Shown here: positions 50,301 to 62,300 of the stretch, piece after piece
Numbering within the stretch: the first letter of the stretch is position 1
Layout: the number at the start of each line of letters is the position of its first letter
Assembly (NCBI GenBank): GCA_911728435.2
Contig: OU452210.1
Coordinates: 6,510,001 to 6,574,000 of the forward strand
Reading direction: 5' to 3'
Origin: Apoderus coryli
Lineage: Eukaryota; Arthropoda; Insecta; Coleoptera; Attelabidae
Length of the DNA stretch: 64,000 nt
Made by a program: the position numbers and the translations under genes
Notes under the pieces: generated by a model
What the model was told of the DNA's origin: nothing
Database searches by the model: none
The model's input: the letters and a program-made list of their open reading frames with translations, nothing else

Positions 50301-53300
50301 TTTTCTATATTTGAATTCTCTAAAAACATTTCATAACTTTCGTTTTCTCTTCTATACTTTCCGTCAAACTTGTTTAATATTTTAACATCACGACTGACTA
50401 TCAGTTTTCTCAGTTCTGGCATCCAAATTCGATATCCTTTTGAAATTTCTGAATAGCCCATGAATATACCTTGTTTAGTTTTAGAATTAAATTTTCCTTT
50501 TTGAGGATTTTTATTCATAATAAATGCTTTTGCTCCAAATTCATGAAGGTGAGGTTGATCGGGATGGTGACCGATTAACTAAATAATTCGCTGTATTAAC
50601 AGCTTCAGCCCAAAACATTGAGGTAGTTTTGAGGCTATTAATAGACATCTGGCTTTTTCAACTAGCGGTCTGTTTTTCCTTTCAGCCAAACCATTTTGTT
50701 GTGGAGTTCGAACGGTTGAAAGTCGACGTTGAATACCACAATCCATTAAAAATCTATCAAATTCTTTATTGCAGTATGCAGTACCATTATCTGATTGAAG
50801 AAATTTTATTTTCTTGTCTGTTAAATTTTCAACTTCATTTTTGTATGTTTTGAAAATTTCAAGCACTTGATTTTTATGATTTATAAAATATATTTTGGCA
50901 TAACGAGAATATTCATCAATGAATGAAACAAAATATCGAGCTCCTCCTGGAGTTTGTACTCGAAATGGTCCGCAAATGTCAGAATGTATTATATATAACA
51001 AATCTATGTTTTTATCTTCATTTCGATTTTTGAATGGTAACCGTGAGAATTTTCCTTGTATACAAATTTCACAATCTTCTAATTTGGAATTTTTATTGAA
51101 CTGTAGTCCCTTTAGAAGTTGTTTGTTTAAAGCAAGCTTTAAATCTGCTTCATTTAAATGACCCATTTTTCTATGCCATGACATGATTTCGTCATTTTGT
51201 AAACATTGATTTGATACGTCTTGAAATTCTTTCGATTTGAAATAATAAAGACCATTTTCTGCTTTATTTGCTTTCAAAATTGTGTATCCATATTTATTTT
51301 TAATAGTTGCGTTTTCATTTTTAAAAATTACAGTATGTCCATTATTTACAATTTTGCTCACGGAAAGTAAATTTGTATTTAGATTTGGAACATATAGTGT
51401 ATTAGCCAAATTTATTATATGATTATTTTTATTATTTGTTAATTTGACCTTCTATTTCAGCTGTACTATCATTTGAGGCTAATTTTAATTTTCCATTATG
51501 ATTTTCGTTTAATTCGATAAAATTTTCTTTTATACTACTCATATGTGAAGTGCATCCACTATCCAAACACCAAGAATTGTTATTTTCAAAATTTATATTT
51601 GTTGATAAACATTCTTCCATTTTAAATAATGATTCTTTTTTATTAGCATTCCAAATTTTAGATCTGCAGTCTTTTTGAAAATGTCCGAAACGATTACAGC
51701 GTGTACATTTTGGCTTTGTTTCATATGAATTTTTATTTTTGTTTGGATATTTATTATTTTTAAATTTTTGTTGATTACCCCAAAATGCTCCCTCTTTCGA
51801 AGTTGAAGGTTCACACTTGTTTCTTGCATCTCCTTCTTCTATTATTTTAATTTTTAAATTTTCTGGGCTTGGTAAATTATCTCTAGTCTCTATAGCAATT
51901 CGAAAATTTTCATATGATGGTGGTAAGGAATATAACATCATTATACTTAACAAATCGGCATTGATTGTTACCTCCATATCTGCTAATTTGTCAACAGTAT
52001 CCATAAATTTTCCAAGATGATCGCGAATGTCGTCTTGATCATTCATTTTGTGAAGTATTAATTGTTTTAAAAGAGTTGCTTTTCTAGCAGGACCTTTACT
52101 TTGGTAATTTTTACTTAAATCATCCCATACATCCTTGGATCGTTTATAGTTTTTTACTTGTTTTAATTCAGAAGGTGAAATTATTAATATCAGTTCTGAT
52201 TTTGCATTTAAATCATCGGTGTCCCATTTACTTTGTATACCTATTTCATTTTCAACTTCTGGTCTAGGTATTTTACCTGTGACGTAGTCCCATAAACCCA
52301 ATTTTGCTAACAAAGCTTCAGCTTGTAATTTCCATGTGTCATAATTGTTCCTCTTTAGAGGTTCTATTCTGTATGCGTTCATTTTATGATTGATTTCTTT
52401 GGAAATTCAAAAATTTATACACTTACAGTCTTTTGATTTATAAACACTTGAAAAAATTTTTGCTGATATTTTGCTTGTCGAATTTATACTTATATTGGAT
52501 CTGGGCCCATAACCTGATGCAGCAGAGACTTGGTTATGGATACTTTATAATATATATACAACTATAAAATTAGATATTAATTATTAACGAGAACTATGTA
52601 AAAAACTAACTTGACAATCTATTAATTTATTTGACAATCTATTATTGTATTTGTAACAATGTGACATGAGTGTATTGGGTGATTCCATATTCCAACATTA
52701 TATATCTCTATTATTTTATTTTAAGTTATTTTCTTTTTTTTTTTAATATTTTTACTTTTAATTAATTGATCATTAAATATTTAATATTATTAGATTGATT
52801 TTTTTCTCTTCTATTTTTTGTTTCGTTTCTTCTTTATTATCTTGTACAATGAATTGATTTTCCTGTAATTGGGTTTATGCTGTTGGAAATAAAGGATTAT
52901 TATTATTATCTTGCCAATTTGATTATTTATATGAATTCTTAATTTTTGCTAATTAGTTCAGTTATTTAACTAATGGAAATTTGTACGTATATTTAAATAT
53001 AATGAAAATATAATTAATCTTTTGTATTTTATGGATTATGTGGTATATTTAACGGTTAAGATAAGCGATTTTAAGATCTGTTTAATTAAAATTTATTGTA
53101 CTTGAAGACTGTAAACATGTTTTAATGTAATGGTCAATAAACGAATCGTTTGGTATGGTATTTAAAATTATAAATATTAATCAATCAAAATAAACCTTTC
53201 GGATTAATAATGAAGGCACTGTGAATGAAAAGATCTAAATTTATCAGTGGTTGTGGTGGAAAAAAGTAGCAGAAATGGTTGGCCTATCCGATACAAACAT

Positions 53301-56300
53301 ATTTAAAAATTTGCATCACCATCTTAGCATAACAAAGGTCAGTGCAAGATGGGTGCCGACAATGCTCACGCCACCACAAAAGCAACAGCGCTTCGAATGC
53401 TCTCGTGAGTTTTTGCCCCTCTGTCGTGAAGACTGACTGATTCTTTCTGGAGATGAAACTTGGGCGCAGTGAGCCGGAAAACTGATTCCGACCATCTTTT
53501 CGAAAGTTATCATGATAATGACACTAATTGATTGATTATAAAGATAAACGTGCTTATATTACGTGACAATACTACGCCTCAATCTCAGAACAGTTAAAGG
53601 AAGCAATAAGAGAAAAATGTAGAGGAAAATTGACGAAAGGTGTCTTGCTCCTGCACGACAATGCTCCAGTACATAAGAGTTGGGTTGCGCTGGCTGCCCT
53701 GCACAAAATAAGCTTCAATATTATAAATCACCAACCTGATCTGGCCCTGAGCAATTATTATTGGTTCCCAAAAAAAAGGAACTCCGTGGGAAAAATTTAC
53801 GAGCAATGAAGAATTGAAGAAAGCCGTTTGGGCGTGTTTTTTTTACGACAGAATCAACATTTTTTGATGAAGGCATAAACAGAATAATTGATAGATCTGA
53901 GAAGTGTATTAGGGTTGCAGGTCAATTTTTATTTTCTACGCTTATCCCGCCTATGCAGCGGCATTAAAAACGCCCCCACGTATGTGACAAAATTGCGTTG
54001 TGCAAATCCAGTTGAGTTAACAAATAAAGTACGCCTATGCATATTAATAGTCACTTAATTAAAACATGTGATGCAAACTGTGAAATATAAAGTGCAATTT
54101 AATCAATCAATTTTAACATTGATTAATAACGATTTAATATATTACGAAATAAATTCCCTAACCAATAAGAATCATAACTATTGGAATACAACGAAATTGC
54201 CTGCAATTTATAAAATTATAAAATAAACTGTCTATAATATCCCATAAAAAGAGTGCACTATTATTTCTGAATGGTTTATTCCAAGTGCGTTATCAAGTTT
54301 GAACCGAATAGTGTCGGTTTTTGCAAGCATGCTCAGTGTGGATGTACCACTCGACCCCTGCTGCTATTTAAGAATTTGGCGGTTGTGTGTGCACCCCCTA
54401 AAGCGATTTTAACCAAAAACTACGCTTCAACAAATTGAGCTACCCAGCTCAATTTGTTGAAGCGTTTAGGCGCCATCGTAGAAGATTAGCCCCACACAGA
54501 CAGACAGACTTTCATCTGGAAATGGTCGTAGTTGTCTCAGGGGACTTCAAAATAGTGATATCCGTCTTTATCTCAATTTTTTTAGCGCGGTCACAATAAT
54601 TTCCCTGGGAAAGTCAAAATGTGAAATTAAACTAAACGTGTTATTTTTTTATTTACATTTTGTTTGTTATCATTTTTTTAAAATAATCAAAAATCGATGA
54701 TTTTTCTTTAAAACGTGAACATTTCGTCCAGGCGCGCAGCGCATAGTATTGCAAGTTTGCGGTTTTGTCGAAACTTGTAATAACTTTTGAGATATAATTG
54801 TTACGCGCTGATAAGCTAACAGTGTGTGTTCTCAAGATCATAACAAATGGAAATTTAAAACGTCTTTTACAAAGGTGTGTAACATTTTGAATATATTGAA
54901 TATAAAGGCACACTAAGATGAAGAATAATAGCAAATCCAAAGGGAACGGAAATAGAAGGGGATGTGAGTACGTATACAAGCGAAATGTTCTCTTTTTGAC
55001 TACCAAACTGTGACTGGCTCGACTAAGATTCCACTACGTTTTTGTAATCCTGTATTTTTATAGAATTATTTTGCTACAACAAAAAAAAAACGACATACGT
55101 TAATTACTATTGACCACGCTCACAATACAAGGCATATGAAACAGTTTTCTCAACTGAAAAGTGTCTAAAAGAATAGGGCAACGTTCTTTTAATTTCTTGT
55201 CACCCAGAATATATTCCAATATTTCTGAAAAAATAAGAAATGTTGAAAATATGTTTCATTTCAAAAGAAAAATAAAAACATGGGTTTCAGATTGTTCTTC
55301 AAAAATAAATAAATAATTAAATTGAAGTTCTCAGATGTGCTGGTTCTATTGTTTTTTATTCTTTGTGTTTTTGTATGTAAATGTAATAGGGAATTATTTT
55401 GTATCATGACTCATGAATAAGTGTTTGTATTTTTCTTTCGGTTTAGGGTATTAAAACTTTTTTAATATTAATTCTTATGTTGTTTAGATCGTATAAGAAT
55501 GCACGCTTCGAAATGAGGAGATGACATCCACGCACAAACCATTTTTTGGTTTCAGTGGAGGTATTTCATTTATTTCCGGCTGGTATAAATTGTGTTTCAA
55601 AGAATGTATATATTATTTGGAAATAAATTATTATTATTATAAGTGAAACCAAATGGCTATAGGTACTAGCAACTCTCAAAATTTCTTATTACTCTTGTCC
55701 GGTAAACGTAGTGGATTAGCCGAAAACTAGAAAACCTAATTATTATTTATGATAGTACACGTTAGTAAAGTAAAGAGTTAAGACATTTTTGAAACATATA
55801 TGGTTTTATACTATACACTACACTTTCTCCTTGTACATTGCATTATTATAAAGCTTTTATATGGATTATTTATATATGTAAATTATTTTTATGTTCACTT
55901 GCATAGGAATATTTTAATAATTAAGAATTTACTAGATATTGCGACTCCATATAGGTAAAGCGTGATTTAATTTGATATCCTCTTTCTTTCAGATTTTACA
56001 CACTTTCGTTGAACCAAAGCATGTAATAACTAAAAGAAGCATAGATCAATCAATAAGAATACTTTTACATTACGATCAAAGTGTTTATAGGTAAGTTCTT
56101 TATATGTCCAGTAGTAAGATAAATTGTAGCGATTTTTATTTTGTATTTAATAGTAGAATTTTTTCCCTTGAACCTTATTGTTTTTTTTTTTAATTTCATT
56201 TTCTTTGCGTGACAGGTTCTTTTTGATTACTCAACAAGCAAAATAAACCTCCATTGTTTTATACTTTTAAAATATTGTTTAAAACATATTTCTGTCAAAA

Positions 56301-59300
56301 CGAATTACACACTGTACACAACGTCTGTCTCAGCTGAGCTTTTTTATTTTAAAAAGACCCTTCCATTGTGCCTCACCCTGTATAACGAATTCTGATTTTT
56401 TCTGTTAAATTAAATTGACCATATCCCAGGTGATATTTTGGTTTTCCTCATCATAACCTGTCATATTATGTTAATATTATTAGTGTGCATTGATATTGTT
56501 TATTTGAATTCATATTGTTTAAAATTATGCATTGAAATTGTTTATTTGAAATCAAATTGGTTTAAAATTATACTTAAATATAGAACGAAATCAACTTTTA
56601 TTAACAAATATACATAAATATTGTAGTTTCATATGCAGAAAACAATTTCTGCAAACTAAACATAGTTTCTTGTTGTTTAGATCCCGCTTTTTTACAGTAG
56701 TCGGTCGGAAGGTGGAACACGTCTTCAATCCTTAATCAATTGATTGTTTAAGGCTGTTTGATCAGACTCCAAATAAAAGTAAAAGGCGTGCATGATTGTG
56801 CACTTATTTTTTAATCGATTTGAAAAATTCTTTTTGGATAATAGAAAGAACACTTTAACAGAGGTTTATATAGGAATAAAAAAAATTTTCTTAACAATTT
56901 ATATTGACTTCAAAATAAATTTTTAAGAAATTTTATTTTTATTCCTATATAAACCTCAGTTAAAGTGTTCTTTGTATGCTCCAAAAAGAATTTTTCAAAT
57001 CCATTAAAAAATAAGTGCACAATCATGCACGCCTTATACCTTTTTTTGGAGTCTGATCAAACACTCTTAAGGTTTTCATGTTATATTGCCAAATACAGTG
57101 AATTTTATTATCTCCATAGTTCAAACATTAGATTTATTCGCGGGTCAGTTCCGAATTAGTTCAGGGACTTTTCGCATGCGCATTGCGACAGTTCTGACTT
57201 GGCTCGCAATATAAGGTTCAAGACAATGATTTGATAGGTATTGAAATATAGGAAACTGTTATCATTCTTGTGAGTTTATTCGAATTTTGAAATTATACAT
57301 ATATATGTCGGAAAAACGTTGTGCGAAGCCGACTGACTGCCTCTTGAGGTAATGACAATATTAGGATTGAATAAGTCCTTGCTTACAAAAAGCTACTCAT
57401 TCTAAGAATGGGAATAAAAAGGAAACTACCAATCATTGAGGGATATTAAATAATACAAGCATCGGTGAAATAAGCAGAGAAAACTGAAAAGCTTACAAAC
57501 TTAGATGCCAGAGCGGTCTTTTGATATTTCTTATTTTATAATATAGGAACTTACTTCTGTCAATACAGAGTTTATATTGTATAGGCCATTTGAGGTTGAT
57601 GTCTGCTCTATTTTTTTACATTGAAAAAAAAAATCCGATGGCAGCCAGTCGGAGAAGTAGATTTTCGATTTATATAATTTTTATTTCTATTTACTCTACA
57701 CTGACAAAAACTACTAAATAAATAATAGAATATTCTGGCAGTCGCCAAATATAACGAAAATGTCATCTTGACAGTTATTTTAACTGAAATACCCATTATA
57801 CTATATTGTAATGTTACCTATATGCTTAATTTATATGTGATTATTATTTGTCTTTTGTTAGTACTTGCGAGTGTTTCTGATTTAGCTTTACTTATTATTA
57901 TTTCATTAGGGAGAATTATTTAAAATTGATTGCTTTTTTTTTTTTTTTGTTAACTTTGATGTATTCATAATTCATTTTTCTTTCTTGGTTTTTTTTGTTA
58001 ATATGTTTACTTGGCTTTGTTGTTGTTAATTATTTTGTATCGTCCTCCTTTGTAGTCTGTTTGGATGATTAAATAAAAAAAATAAATACTATACATCCGT
58101 AAGTACGGCCTTATTGTTATTTCATCAGGTGTTTATTTGTCAAAAATAATTACAGGTATAGCGGGTGATGAAAATTATACAGAGTGATTCAAAAGTTACC
58201 ACTAGTATTATATGCAAAACATGGCGAATTCCAAGGCTTCTGTACTGGAACTGAAATAATTTAAACTCTTTCTTGGTAAATTCTTTTCGCAAGTAAAACA
58301 TTTTGCATACATTCTCGCAATATCCAAATCATATCTATTCACTCATTTTTGGGAAAATTCATTTCAATCAAAATTTAATTAAGTAATTATTAATAAACTA
58401 ATTGTTATAGGTAGTTAATAGAATACACTTTTGTAATAAATAGCTAATAAATTACATTTCTCCAATAAAATAATGTAATGATTAAATATTGCAATTATAT
58501 ACCAGTTTCGATTACGATTATGATAAATAAATAACTATGAAAAATAGGTTGAATTTGAAAAATATTATTTTGGTGATCTTGTGTAATGTTTTTTTAATAA
58601 CAAATATCAAAAATGAAATTAGGTATATGCAAAATGATCACGTAAAGTCCAAATTTTCTAATATTTTTGCGTTTAAATGAAAATATCTTCAAAAAAACTA
58701 ATAGCTTTAGGTATAAGAAAGGCTATATAAGAATAAAAGCTTATCAATTTGCCTTTCAGTTTTTGATATTATATACAGGGTGTGTGTTTGAAATATTCTA
58801 GTAAAACGCAAATTTGAGTTTGGACTCACCCTGTATACAGGTTTTGCACTATGTACTAACAATTATTTTTTTCTAAAAGTTGATAACTATCAACAAGCTA
58901 TGCCGGTAAGAGGCAGAGTTTAAATTATTTCAGTTCCAGTACAGAAGCCTTGGAATTCGCCATGTTTTGCATATAATACTAGTGGTAAGTTATTACTCTG
59001 TATAATTTTCTAAAATTTTAGTATGATTAATGTCAAGTCTAAACCAATGAAATTGTGGAATAATAAATAGGGCTTTCCATTTAAAAAAACCTAAGTTTGG
59101 TTTACCCCGATGATATGAGCCACCCTGTACAAATAACAATAATTTTAAAATACGTACTTTATGACTGCCTACCCACTGGCTGCTTAGTTTTGTGTGAAAT
59201 TTTTGGTCTTTGAAGTAATATTGAACTTCGACGCACTAATAACTCACCCTACTATTGTTTCAAAGAGACGCAGTAATATTTAAGGTGGGAGATTTCTCAG

Positions 59301-62300
59301 GTCATTTTGTGCAATCGCTTAGTAAATTCTTTGTTTTGGCTTATCAGCTACCGAAATTCATACCGATCTGGTGCAAGTATTAAAGGAATTATCTCCTTTT
59401 TTTGCATGTGTTCACTAGTGGACTTTAAGAGTTTAAATCTGGTTGTACAAGGGTTCAACATTTCCAAATTATTAAAGTACGAATTGTGGCCAAATCCACC
59501 CTATTCGTCAGGTTTGACTATCTCTTGACTATTATATGTTTGCAAACCTGGCAAAATTTTTGTCTGTAAAGCTTCAAGTCAAAAGGCCGTAGACGATTTT
59601 TTTGCAGAAGATAGATTTGTTAGACAAACATAGGTGTATTAGGGTTTTGGGAGATGGTAAAACAAAATGCTTTTATAAATTAGGTAAGCAATATGTTTTG
59701 CAAAACTTTGCAGAGTAAGGAAATGGGAGAAAAAAGAACAAATGTAGTATTGCGGGTAGGCAAAACTACAATAGCTTATCCCACTATTTTTTTTTAAATA
59801 TAAAAACTTAAGGTTTGGTTGTAAATATTTTTGCCAATTTTGTTGGAATGAAATATAAAATAGATGCTTCCACTAATTATTCAAATAATATAGTTTCGGT
59901 TTATGCAACTTTTCCTATTGAAAGAGATTAGATTCTGAAACTTGATATAGGGTTGATGTGTTACGAAAAGGTAAAATTCTATTAATAAATATACTTCCTA
60001 AAACTAATGTTATTCTATGTAATTTAGTAACTCAAACTATTCTCCTAAATTTGTAACAAACGCTAACATTTCCATCATTTTATTTTGTTCTGAGTTAATT
60101 ATAAAATGCTTCTTTGTTTCAGACTGGACTCCGAAAAGTTTCAATTGATAAATGTAAGTAATTCAATATAACCCCTAATTCTAATTGCTACCTAACATTA
60201 ACCTTAAGCGTCCGGCATATAAATACAAAACGTGTTGATATTATGTACTTTATGCAAAGCATTTTTCTTATTAAAATAGGAAAATTGTTTTCAGTCCCCT
60301 TGTTCTATATTAAATTACGGATTAAAATGACAACATTAGTAACTTGAATGAAAATATCGTTTATTTCACACTTTCCCCTCTTTTGGTGATATTTGAAATT
60401 CTCCGACACGTCGATTTGGCTTTGAATAGGGACACATTTTAATCATATTTTCAACAGCATCTTTAGCCTCCTGACGGAGGACAATCCACCCCCTAAGGTT
60501 TCTATTAGACAATGGGATCGAGTGGTACAACACAAGCACAAGAAATAAACTGTTAAATTGATTTTCTCAAAATGTATATATGTCCATTTGTTCCGAACAG
60601 ATAAAGATTTTGTTCAAATCTATTTCGAACATTTTGTAGCATATCTTGCTTCTGTCGAAGATCTTCTATGGAATCAAGCTTCATTTCAAAACAGTACATT
60701 TTTTTAAGTATCCAACAGAAAATTGTCCAAAGGCAATAAATCAGTTGCCCCGGCAGGTCATTCAATGGGGATCATTTTCATCTAACGTCCCGGGAATCGG
60801 TTTGGATTTTTGTCATCTATTATTTCTGTTATCAAATGGATTGATCCTATATATTCAATATTTATTTAAATTTCAATTACTAAAAACTATTCAAAGCACA
60901 ATTTAAATAAAATGTACACTAATTATTTTTTGTCTCCTCATATTCCTTTAATCATTCTTGAGTTATAGAGATAATATCCGTTATACACTAAACTCAGAGT
61001 CAGCTACGTTTTGTGGGTTTATTTCCGCTTTTTCAATTATATTTTTGTTTTTATTTCTTGGGTTTGTAGGTTGATTTACATTTAAATAATTCTTAAATAC
61101 TTGTCCAAATGACTTTGTTTTCATTTTCAAAATTCTCAGGACGTTTCGACACGAAAGTTTGTGCCTTACGCAGCATTTTGTAGCTATGACTAAAAGGAAT
61201 TTCTTATACAATACCTGAGGAAGGCACGAATCGTTGTGGCGCAAAGTCGCGAATAATTTTGACAATGAAAATAAAGTAGTTTTTTCATATTTGAACAAGG
61301 ATTTAAGCATTATTTTGATGAACCTATAAAACCAAGAAGTAAAAACAATTATGTATATACTTGAAAATCATAGGGCTTAAGAGAAAATAAATTTAAAAAA
61401 TGTACACTAATTGGAAAATCATTAAATAATAAGACCAGATCTTCAATTAAACGCTGGCTCATTACTTCACAAAACTGCAGCCTTCCTATCAGGTTCATTT
61501 TCACTCAGCCCGAGTATTAATTGAATATTTTTACTGACGATACGGATGAAATTTTTGTGCTTTTAGAGTCTTTATTATAGAAAAACGAGAGACACCTGAG
61601 GCTTGAGCTATTGGACGCTGCAGCTCGCGCTTCCCATTACAGACAGATACAATATCAGCAAACGTTTTAGTAGCGTTACTCTCGAATAGGTCGAAACTAA
61701 GCAAATTAAAAGTTCTTATTTTAAATATAGCCCATAGTTCTAAAATTCTTATCAAAGGCATATAATATATATCTATATCAATCACTAATAAAAGCAGTTT
61801 GTTTGATTTAATAATTAAATATCTAATCAGGCTCACACTTTATTGAAACATTTCTGTAATATGCAAAAGTGATTATATTTCTAAAACTGTTAAAATGCAT
61901 TGCACTGCAAATAAAATAATGGGAAGAAAACATTGAAGTTATATAAAAAATCGTTTATTTGGCATATATTATGCATTGTTATCAAAAATTGTTAATATAA
62001 CCACAGCTAATACAATTAGCTGTGATATAACCTCGGATTTACAGAAATTGTATCGCATATTAAGTCATTTCTCGATATTGATACGAAGTTATCGCAACTA
62101 TAAATTGCAACAAATATTTTGAAAATCAATAACTTATCAAATAAATTTATGCACTTAAAAATACGTATATAAATCAACAAAGCTTTAACAAAATTTATAA
62201 ATAAAAATTCACACATCAATCAGACTTTGACATTGCTTTTTTATAACATTTTAGATAATTTAAACTACTTATCGTTATTGCTGAATTGAGTGACTACTCT

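Larger units (their letters stand above)
49718..52697 (-). mobile_element. Copia-type LTR retrotransposon lacking its reverse transcriptase
   Basis: The two LTRs (49718-49880 and 52515-52697) start TG and end CA and are flanked by the 5-bp duplication TTATA (49713-49717 and 52698-52702). On the minus strand the 5' LTR begins TGTTGGAATA, as in Drosophila copia. It is followed at once by GGTTATGGGCCCAG (52514-52501), the copia-type primer site for an initiator-Met tRNA fragment. A polypurine tract, GAGGAGGAG, precedes the 3' LTR. The interior holds gag, protease and integrase and then jumps to the last part of RNase H, so the polymerase region is deleted. The element is non-autonomous and dead. 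Confidence 0.93.
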
